From JANLQX01 sp043775075 (lineage in GTDB: Bacteria > Actinomycetota > Acidimicrobiia > Acidimicrobiales > JANYDT01), in the NCBI GenBank assembly GCA_043775075.1, contig JAYVSS010000293.1, positions 1-14,432 on the forward strand: 14,432 bases of DNA. Direction: 5' to 3'. Positions 7,400 through 13,466 of the stretch are shown in pieces. A program made the position numbers and the translations under genes. Every line of letters starts with the position of its first letter. Within the stretch, counting starts at the first letter, position 1. A model generated the notes under the pieces. It ran no database searches and was not told where the DNA came from. It saw only the letters and a program-made list of their open reading frames with translations.

Positions 7400-8683
7400 T
7401 CAGCCTTTGAGCTCGGTCCATGCTTTGACCCAGCCGGAAAAGTCCACGCACTTCGGTCCGCGTCCGTCGAGACAGTCCTTCGTCGGTGTGGTCCAGTACC
7501 AGACATCGGCGAAGTAGGCCTCGTCGTCAGCGTGAAACGTGGCGCAGTGGTTCGGATCTTTTGTCATGGTGCATGACAATTTGTTCGAAGGGGCCTCGCC
7601 GAAGTATTCCGTGGCCATGGCATTGGCCTTCGGACTGATGATGTAGTCCATCCACATGTATGCGCAGTTCGGGTTCTTGGCCTTCGCCGCAATCATCCAC
7701 GTGTCCGACCACCCGGTGGCACCTTCCTTCGGCTTGACCACGGCAACCTTCGTGCCTTCGCCAATCGCTGTGTTGGCGGTGACCTGCCACGTCGTGCCAA
7801 CGACCGACGAGCCAGCTTTGAACGCCGCCGCCTGCTTCAGGTAGTCACTCCAGTACTCGCTGATGCCGGCCTTCTGGACCTTCAGAAGATCGACCGATGC
7901 GGCGAGTTGGGCGTCGTCAAGAGCGTAGGGGTTGGTGATTCCCAATTCCGGCTTCGTCTTCATGAGATAAAGAGCGGCATCGGCAATATAGATCGGCGCG
8001 TCGTAGGCGGTGATCTTGCCCTTGTAGGGCGAGGCGGCATCAAATACCACGCTCCATGAATCGGGCGCCGGTGTCACCACGTCGGTGTTGTACATCAGCA
8101 GATTCACGCCGCGGCCGTGAGGCACACCGTAGGACTTCCCTTTCACGGAGTTCCACGGTTTGTTCTTCAAGCCATCAAAGACGTCGGCGTAGTTCTTCAA
8201 CAGGTCGGTGTTGACCGGGGCCACATCACCGGCGGCAATGAGGCGCAGCGAGGCGTCTCCTGAGGCGGAAACGGCGTCGTATTCACCGGTTTTGATGAGC
8301 TGCACCATCTCGTCGGAGCTATTTCCCGCTTTCACGTTGACCTTGCAGCCCGACGCCGTTTCGAACGGGGTAACCCAGTCCTTCTCGGTGTAGCCGGGCC
8401 AGGCAATGAGGTTCAATGAACCTTCACCGGCACCGATTGCGGTGGCGGCGGGGAGGTCAGGGGCGACAACACCGGCGGTTGCTTCGTTCGCTCCGGCGGC
8501 GGGCGCTGCGGTGCTCTCAGCCGTTCCCGGTTCGGTCGACGCCGCCGTGTCGCCTGACGTGGCCACGGTGGTCTCGGCCGCCGCGTCCGTCGTTGTGGTC
8601 TTCTTGTCGCTGCTGCAGGCGGTAAACAGCAGAACTGACGCAGCCGTTAGGGCAACGATTCGCCCGGTGGGTCGGATGCGCAT
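7400..8683 (-). CDS. Polyamine-binding lipoprotein of ABC importer (YdcS/PotD-like)
   Basis: Extracellular solute-binding protein that should deliver polyamines (putrescine/spermidine class) to the two permeases that follow. The 427-residue product starts with a basic-hydrophobic signal and a lipobox-like L-F-T-A-C23. A Thr/Ala/Glu-rich linker of about 45 residues follows, then the binding domain from about SLNLIAWPGYTEKDWVTPFE. The stretches CKVNVKAGNSSDEMVQL, VSASGDASLRLIAAG, YGVPHGRGVNLLMYNT and ITAYDAPIYIADAALYLM match E. coli YdcS better than PotD as I remember them. The start at ATG 8683 has a strong GAGGTGA (8689-8695) eight bases upstream; the GTG at 8692 lies inside that site. Several Cys near the C terminus could form disulfides. 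The stop of the decayed region upstream is only 17 bases away. The ATPase for this importer is displaced to 10953-11984. Confidence 0.9.
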   Translation of the reverse strand: MRIRPTGRIVALTAASVLLFTACSSDKKTTTTDAAAETTVATSGDTAASTEPGTAESTAAPAAGANEATAGVVAPDLPAATAIGAGEGSLNLIAWPGYTEKDWVTPFETASGCKVNVKAGNSSDEMVQLIKTGEYDAVSASGDASLRLIAAGDVAPVNTDLLKNYADVFDGLKNKPWNSVKGKSYGVPHGRGVNLLMYNTDVVTPAPDSWSVVFDAASPYKGKITAYDAPIYIADAALYLMKTKPELGITNPYALDDAQLAASVDLLKVQKAGISEYWSDYLKQAAAFKAGSSVVGTTWQVTANTAIGEGTKVAVVKPKEGATGWSDTWMIAAKAKNPNCAYMWMDYIISPKANAMATEYFGEAPSNKLSCTMTKDPNHCATFHADDEAYFADVWYWTTPTKDCLDGRGPKCVDFSGWVKAWTELKG

Positions 8684-8688
8684 AACTA

Positions 8689-8695
8689 TCACCTC
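8689..8695 (-). promoter_or_regulatory. Ribosome binding site of the binding-protein gene
   Basis: gaggtga on the - strand lies five bases from ATG 8683 (eight from the GAGG core). It decides this start and excludes the GTG at 8692, which it overlaps. Confidence 0.75.
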
Positions 8696-8700
8696 ATGGA

Positions 8701-9445
8701 CTAGGGGTTGGGGGAGACGCCGAGCTCTTCGCTCAATTCGCCGAACATCAAGTCTACGGGGCGAAAGCGACGTACGTCACAGAACGGCCGAGCCCACCGG
8801 TAACGAAGATTTGTTACGGCGCCCGGGGACGCGCAGAAGCTCCTGCAGCCGCGACGACATTTCCCCGCCCGACCTGCCGATCGACCCGCAACCACACCGG
8901 ATCGACTTGGGGATTGAACACGGCCGCCCGGTTACGAACTTCCGAGCTGCCCGTTCGTCGGCCAACGCCCCCGGTCCATCCAGCACGCTGTCGGGCACCC
9001 CAGCGGACACCAGGCTTGCTCCAGGATCAACCCGTGGCGGCAGGTCGAGGTGGAACGCAAAACCGTCGCCGTGACAAATCGAGTCGAGCGTGAAGTGCGG
9101 GACGGCGCTGGCAGGTGGCGTGTACGCATACAACATGTGCGAATCGAGGTTGATCGGCGCAACCGTCATGGCGATGTAGGTCAGGGTGATGTAGGTCAGG
9201 GTGATGCCGTCCGCTCCGTCGGTACCGGGCTGGCGAAACGTACGACACATGCCAACGGGCCCGAACCCACCAACGAGCGGACAGCGCGGCGCCTGGCCGT
9301 TGGCCTTGGCTCGATCAGATTCGATCATCCGCGACGCAACCTCTTTCAGCACCCACGCGTTTGCCAGTTCTGGATTGGCCCGACGCGCCAGCGACGGGAT
9401 GACGGTGCCGGTCCGCATGTCGTCGGCGGTCACGATGCGCTGCAG
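8701..9445 (-). pseudogene. RCCR-like (bilin/chlorophyll catabolite reductase superfamily) remnant
   Basis: In the frame running from the upstream Rieske fragment, codons from about 9445 down to 8960 read as a coherent protein. It contains NAWVLKEVASRMIESDRAKA, PLVGGFGPVGM, then APINLDSHMLYAYTPP, AVPHFTLDS and FAFHLDLPPRVD. The spacing of P-H-F-x3-D/E, L-x-L-D-L-P-x-R-x-D resembles plant red chlorophyll catabolite reductase, a ferredoxin-dependent tetrapyrrole reductase. Past about 8935 the frame turns into unlikely protein (PCSIPKSIRCGCGSIG). A second frame gives RAAVFNPQVDPVWLRVDRQVG and a third ends RFRPVDLMFGELSEELGV at the TAG at 8701. A 15-bp tandem duplication adds five residues (TLTYI twice). 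I read this as a broken gene. The family call is from memory of motif layout and is uncertain; it may simply be an unrecognised oxidoreductase. Confidence 0.4.
9173..9202. repeat. 15-bp perfect tandem duplication
   Basis: The unit gatgtaggtcagggt occurs twice head to tail (9173-9187, 9188-9202), followed by gatg. On the - strand it encodes I-T-L-T-Y twice within the RCCR-like remnant. It keeps the frame. It looks like a recent slippage or assembly duplication. Confidence 0.9.
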
Positions 9446-9823
9446 GCTGCCGTTCGGGAAATACAGCCCCGTCTTGGTCTTGACGAGCGGACGTTCCTTG
9501 CCTTTGCGAAGGTATTTCCACATACCACTTGCCGGAGGCGGATCGAGCTTTCCAGTTGTCTGCGCGCCTATTAATCGTCCATCGTCGGACCGCAGTTCGA
9601 CCAACTCGAAGTTGGCGTTCCACACAAACTCGCCCTGCACCACGGCGTAGCCCTTGGCCTGGGCCTTGGCGATTGGTTCGAGCGTTTCAATCGGCGGGAC
9701 CGGTGGACGTTCGTGCTCCGGGGCGTCGCCCAGAAACACGAACACAAACCCGTCGCGCCCGACCACGGGATAGTTGTCCGTGCGCGCCTTTTTCGGGATC
9801 GGCACATTCGCCCCGGGCCCCGC
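9446..9823 (-). pseudogene. Rieske-type oxygenase fragment lacking its iron-sulfur domain
   Basis: Codons from 9823 down to about 9446 resemble the centre of a Rieske non-heme iron oxygenase large subunit. VPIPKKARTDNYPVVGRDGFVFVFLGD fits the end of the Rieske domain, where family members read Y-P-V-x-E-R-x-G-x-V-F-x-F-L-G-D. GYAVVQGEFVWNANFELVE fits the start of the catalytic domain. The expected C-x-H and C-x2-H cluster ligands should lie upstream, but the frame meets TAG at 9824. The usual continuation with the iron-binding histidines (V-E-N-G-x-D-x-x-H-x-x-F-V-H) is missing after ANFELVE; the frame jumps to a later block, DPPPASGMWKYLRK and TGLYFPN. It then runs straight into the RCCR-like segment. 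An enzyme without either metal site cannot work, so I call it a remnant. GTG 9805 is the only start-like codon at the front. Confidence 0.55.
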
Positions 9824-9867
9824 CTATCCAACCATCGAGCGCGTGGTGGACTGGGTGCGTGACTTTG

Positions 9868-10845
9868 GTGCGTTCCCTCCATACGGCGGTTTCGTCGGGC
9901 GTTGGGGGGTTGTTCGACGCCGTCCACGTTCGGGTGTTCTATCCGGCGGAAAAGCCTGGCGGACCACACGGAGAGCGGCCGGCCGAACTGTCGAGCGGGA
10001 TGGTCGCCGCCGACGCCACCCTCGCTCCGTTTCCTGTCGTTGTCATCTGCAACCCGATCAATATCGGACCCGAGTACTACCGCTGGATCGCCCTCGCCCT
10101 TGCGCCCCTCGGCTATGTCGTGGCGACGGTGTCATGGCTCTCACCCGGTCCCGGCGGAATGGTCGTGCAGGCTGGCGGTCCGATCAGCCCCATGGGCGGC
10201 GGCGGCGATCAGGCCCCCGGAGTGGAGACGGTGATTGGCGCCCTCCAGGAACTCAACGATGGCACCGGCCTCCTGGCCCAACTCATTGATGCCACGCGAG
10301 TTGCGGTGATTGGTCATTCCGCTGGCGGCACCATGGCGCTCGGTGCCGCCGATCATCGGTTCCACCCGAACGTGCAGGCAGTCGTATCACTAGGCGCGCA
10401 TACTGCTATCGGCGTTCTCCCGAAGGACGGTATGGGAACAACGATGCGTCCGACCCCCACCGACTGCGCGGTACTGCTCATCGGCGGCACCAATGATGGC
10501 CTTATCGACCAAAGTCGCTTCCGCTACGACACTCCCGTCGGAGTCGAATGGAAGCCGGTACAGCGCACCTTCACCGAAGCGTTCAGCAGCAACCGGGGCG
10601 ATTGCATTCTCGCGATGATCGACGGCGCCACCCATTTCTCGTTCGCCGATCCCGATGACGACCCGTCTGCCGGTCGCCCATTCCTCGACTATCCGCCAGG
10701 TACGCCGGGCCCCGATGTTCGCCGATTCACCGCTGCGCTCATCGCGGCATTTCTCGACCTCCATGTTCGCCATGAACCCGATGCCGGGATCGTCCTCACT
10801 CGCCTTGTCACCGACCCGCTCATCGCCGAACTCGCGGTGCGCTAG
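9868..10845 (+). CDS. Alpha/beta hydrolase, chlorophyllase/PAF-acetylhydrolase-like fold, start uncertain
   Basis: Esterase-type hydrolase. From the GTG at 9868 it has 325 residues. The core shows FPVVVICNPINIGPEYY (strand and oxyanion region), GYVVATVSW, the nucleophile elbow GHSAGG (Ser151, nt 10318-10320), GGTNDG (Asp210) and GATHFSF (His256), giving a full Ser-Asp-His candidate triad. No signal peptide is seen. The arrangement resembles chlorophyllase and PAF-acetylhydrolase/PETase-type hydrolases; the substrate cannot be read from the sequence. The N terminus is doubtful. The neighbouring frame upstream (nt 9798-9908) reads PTIERVVDWVRDFGAFPPYGG then FVGRWG, which looks like the true beginning and would join at the run of six G (9904-9909) if one G were removed. 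It is divergent from the Rieske/RCCR remnant and convergent with the transporter ATPase gene. Confidence 0.75.
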   Translation: MRSLHTAVSSGVGGLFDAVHVRVFYPAEKPGGPHGERPAELSSGMVAADATLAPFPVVVICNPINIGPEYYRWIALALAPLGYVVATVSWLSPGPGGMVVQAGGPISPMGGGGDQAPGVETVIGALQELNDGTGLLAQLIDATRVAVIGHSAGGTMALGAADHRFHPNVQAVVSLGAHTAIGVLPKDGMGTTMRPTPTDCAVLLIGGTNDGLIDQSRFRYDTPVGVEWKPVQRTFTEAFSSNRGDCILAMIDGATHFSFADPDDDPSAGRPFLDYPPGTPGPDVRRFTAALIAAFLDLHVRHEPDAGIVLTRLVTDPLIAELAVR

Positions 10846-10880
10846 CCGCCCCGCTGAATTTCATAGACCGGTTGTGGCGG

Positions 10881-10935
10881 CAAAGACCACTTACGGAGCG
10901 CCACATCAGGACTTCGCTGCCTCCGTTGGTCTTTG
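10881..10935. terminator. Inverted repeat between convergent genes
   Basis: Outer arms caaagacca (10881-10889) and tggtctttg (10927-10935) are perfect complements. After a 3-base bulge, acggag (10893-10898) pairs with ctccgt (10921-10926). This gives 15 pairs around a 22-base loop. It lies between the hydrolase stop (10845) and the ATPase stop (10953), so it could serve as a bidirectional terminator. There is no clear T-run. Confidence 0.5.
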
Positions 10936-10952
10936 AGCGAACTTGTCCACCG

Positions 10953-11984
10953 TCAGCCAATCGGCACCGCAGCGGCGGAGTCGAACGCGACCGTAACTCG
11001 TGTGCCAAGTCGGCTGACGGGAAATGCGCCAGCGTTTTGTTCCAGCACGAAGACGTCGGCACCGAGATCGAGCGTGATCGTATGACGACTCACCGGCCCG
11101 AGGTACTCCGTGTGCATAACAATGCCGGTGGCGCTCACTTCACCAGGCTCCGACACTGCGTCATTAGTAAGTAGACGTATCTTTTCTGGGCGAAGCGCAA
11201 AGACGCCATCGCAACCGAGCAGTGTTGAAGCCACTGCTCCGGAGATCGAGTTGGAGGTACCAACGAACCCAGCAACGAAGGGTGTCGTTGGACGCTCGTA
11301 CATCTCCTCCGGCGTACCGATTTGTTCAATGCGACCCCGGTTGAATACGGCGATCCGGTCGCTCATGGTCAGGGCCTCTTCTTGATCGTGGGTCACAAAC
11401 ACAAACGTGATTCCGGCGCGCAGCTGGATGTTCTTCAGCTCGATCTGCATCTGCTGACGGAGCTTGAGGTCGAGCGCGCCGAGCGGTTCGTCCAGTAGCA
11501 GGACCTTCGGACGGTTCACCAAAGCCCGAGCAAGCGCCACCCGCTGTCGTTGGCCACCGGACAACTGCGACGGCTTACGTTCTCCATACGTCTCGAGGGC
11601 GACCGACGCCAGAGCTTCGCTCGCCCGGGCCTTGCGCTCGGCGGAACGGACGCCTTTCACCTTGAGTCCGTACTCCACGTTCTTCTGCACCGTCATATGG
11701 GGAAAGAGCGCGTAGTCCTGGAACACCGTGTTCACGTCTCGGTCAAACGGAGGGAGGGTGGTCACGTCTTCGCCGTGCAGCGCAATGGTGCCCGCAGTGG
11801 GCAGCTCGAAACCGGCGATCATCCGTAGAAGGGTGGTCTTGCCCGAACCCGACGGGCCGAGCAGACAGAAGAACTCGCCATCAACAATGTCGAGGTCCAC
11901 CCCGTCCACCGCATGCACGGCGCCGCCGCCTGACCCAAACGTCTTTCGCACGCCGCGGATCTCAATCGCCGACGCGCTCACCAC
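10953..11984 (-). CDS. ABC importer ATPase of the polyamine/2-aminoethylphosphonate class (PotA/YdcT-like)
   Basis: Cytoplasmic ATPase that powers import, most likely with the binding protein and permeases at 5628-8683, since no second permease set is visible. The 343-residue protein has Walker A GPSGSGKTT (43-51), Q-loop Gln89, signature LSGGQRQR (141-148), Walker B VLLLDEP (Asp165, Glu166) and switch His199 in THDQEEA. A C-terminal TOBE-like regulatory domain follows, with ALRPEKIRL and a TEYLGPVSRH stretch. The start is GTG 11984 or the adjacent GTG 11981; the latter gives a GTGA overlap with the dehydrogenase stop, so the genes are translationally coupled. Its separation from the permease genes by the hydrolase and oxygenase remnants is unusual for this operon type. 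Confidence 0.9.
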   Translation of the reverse strand: MVSASAIEIRGVRKTFGSGGGAVHAVDGVDLDIVDGEFFCLLGPSGSGKTTLLRMIAGFELPTAGTIALHGEDVTTLPPFDRDVNTVFQDYALFPHMTVQKNVEYGLKVKGVRSAERKARASEALASVALETYGERKPSQLSGGQRQRVALARALVNRPKVLLLDEPLGALDLKLRQQMQIELKNIQLRAGITFVFVTHDQEEALTMSDRIAVFNRGRIEQIGTPEEMYERPTTPFVAGFVGTSNSISGAVASTLLGCDGVFALRPEKIRLLTNDAVSEPGEVSATGIVMHTEYLGPVSRHTITLDLGADVFVLEQNAGAFPVSRLGTRVTVAFDSAAAVPIG

Positions 11985-13429
11985 GCCACCGACACATATT
12001 GGGTCTCAGTGAAGGCGAGGAGGCCTTCGTGGCCACCCTCGCGACCAATTCCCGATTCCTTCATGCCGCCGAACGGAGCGGCGGGATCAGACACCAGCCC
12101 CCGGTTGAGGCCGACCATTCCGGCCTCGATGGCCTGGCTGAAGCGCATACCTCGACCGATGTCGCGGGTGTACACGTAGCCCACCAATCCATGCTCCACG
12201 TTGTTCGCTAGGCGGAGCGCCTCATCGTCGCCGTCCACGCGGTAGATCGGCGCCACCGGGCCGAAGACTTCGGCCGTGAACAGCTCACTATCCGGTGATA
12301 CATGATCGAGCACCACCGGGGCCACGAAACAACCACCTTCCGGCGCCGTACCCCGCCCGACCAACTCCGCGCCCCCGTCGATCGCCCGATCGATCAAGCC
12401 ATTGACGCGCTCTTGTTGCGCCGAAGTAATAAGCGCACCGACTTGTGCTGATGGATCAAGGCCGTACCCGACGACCAACGACATCATCCGTGCGCTTAGT
12501 TTTTCGGCGAATTCGTCGGCCACGGCTTTATCCACGATGAAACGGTTCGCCGCGGTGCATGCCGCTCCCCCGTTACGCATCTTGGCGATCATGGCACCCT
12601 CAATGGCGGCGTCAACGTCGGCATCGGCCAAAACGACGAACGGGGCGTTACCACCAAGCTCCATCGAGCAATTGACCACTCGTTGGGCCGCTTGGGCGAG
12701 GAGTAGTTTTCCGACCGGAGTGGACCCGGTGAACGAGAGTTTCCGGACTGCGGGATGACCGATCATGGCCTCAACCGCAGGACCGGGCGGGTCGGGAACA
12801 ACAAGGTTGACCACGCCCGCCGGCACTCCCGCTCGATGCAACAGGTTAACTAGGTAGATAGCCGTGAGAGGCGTCTCAGCGGCGGGTTTGAGAACAACCG
12901 TACAACCAGCGGCGAGCGCCGGCCCGATCTTGCGGGTCAGCATCGCCGCCGGGAAATTCCACGGCGAGAGCAACAACGCCACGCCCACCGGCTGGCGAGA
13001 AACGGCGATCCAGTTCGCCCCACCTGGCGCCCGACGAAGGTCGCCATCAAGGCGCACGGCCTCCTCGGAGAACCACCGGAAGAATTCCGCGGCGTACATC
13101 GTTTCGTTCTTCGCATCGGTCAATACCTTGCCGTTTTCGCACACGATTAACTCGGCGATGAGATCGGCCTCAGCCACCATCAGGTCGTAAGCGCTCCGAA
13201 GAATTTCCGCGCGCACGCGGGGTGCCGCAATACGCCATGAGCCGAAGGCGGCCGACGCCGCGTCTACGGCTCGCAGACAGGTCGCTACGTCGGCCCGACT
13301 GATCTCGGCCAACAACGAACCATTGCCCGGATCACGAACAGCAAGACGATCGACGCTGTCGACCCACTTCCCGCCGATCCAGTTACCCGTGGGTAGCGCC
13401 GCCATCATCGTTGCGAAATTCATGGTCAT
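11978..13429 (-). CDS. gabD: Succinate-semialdehyde dehydrogenase-like aldehyde dehydrogenase
   Basis: NAD(P)-dependent aldehyde dehydrogenase, probably oxidising succinate semialdehyde to succinate at the end of GABA/putrescine breakdown. At 483 residues it has normal GabD length. It shows SPWNFP (Asn158), VLKP (Lys181), FTGSTPVG cofactor loop (233-240), MELGG with general base Glu257, and NGGAACTAANRF with catalytic Cys291. The end, VGLNRGLVSDPAAPFGGMKESGIGREG, matches GabD (I-N-x-G-x-x-S-x-x-A-P-F-G-G) better than gamma-aminobutyraldehyde dehydrogenase PatD. The N-A-G-Q usually preceding the Cys reads N-G-G-A here. ATG 13429 is used; an ATG two codons later is possible, and no clear Shine-Dalgarno is visible. 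Its stop overlaps the ATPase start, which ties it to polyamine uptake. Other semialdehydes remain possible. Confidence 0.85.
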   Translation of the reverse strand: MTMNFATMMAALPTGNWIGGKWVDSVDRLAVRDPGNGSLLAEISRADVATCLRAVDAASAAFGSWRIAAPRVRAEILRSAYDLMVAEADLIAELIVCENGKVLTDAKNETMYAAEFFRWFSEEAVRLDGDLRRAPGGANWIAVSRQPVGVALLLSPWNFPAAMLTRKIGPALAAGCTVVLKPAAETPLTAIYLVNLLHRAGVPAGVVNLVVPDPPGPAVEAMIGHPAVRKLSFTGSTPVGKLLLAQAAQRVVNCSMELGGNAPFVVLADADVDAAIEGAMIAKMRNGGAACTAANRFIVDKAVADEFAEKLSARMMSLVVGYGLDPSAQVGALITSAQQERVNGLIDRAIDGGAELVGRGTAPEGGCFVAPVVLDHVSPDSELFTAEVFGPVAPIYRVDGDDEALRLANNVEHGLVGYVYTRDIGRGMRFSQAIEAGMVGLNRGLVSDPAAPFGGMKESGIGREGGHEGLLAFTETQYVSVAW

Positions 13430-13439
13430 TTAGTTTGGT

Positions 13440-13462
13440 GGTTCGCGGTGACCCCGCGAACC
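13440..13462 (-). terminator. Hairpin between peptide-ABC ATPase and dehydrogenase genes
   Basis: A perfect 9-bp stem (ggttcgcgg / ccgcgaacc) with a 5-base loop starts a few bases after the upstream ATPase stop and ends 10 bases before the dehydrogenase ATG at 13429. It could end the peptide-transporter transcript, or shield or attenuate the dehydrogenase start. No T-run follows on the - strand. Confidence 0.5.
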
Positions 13463-13466
13463 GACG

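Noticed and set aside
7279..7506. 76-codon N-terminal extension of the PotB/YdcU-like permease
   Set aside because: It runs through the intercistronic hairpin and overlaps the binding-protein gene; the sequence is Arg/Ser/Gly-rich and not membrane-like.
8406..9074. + strand open frame (222 codons) opposite the binding-protein start and RCCR-like remnant
   Set aside because: It is antisense to the signal peptide and linker of a clear lipoprotein and has no coherent motifs.
9529..9867. Extended N terminus of the alpha/beta hydrolase from 9529
   Set aside because: The extra 113 codons lie antisense to the Rieske fragment and are Arg/Pro/Ser-rich shadow sequence; a neighbouring frame gives a better N terminus.
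8701..10935. Transposon or insertion sequence as the cause of the operon split
   Set aside because: No transposase-like protein, terminal inverted repeats flanking the whole region, or target duplications were seen.
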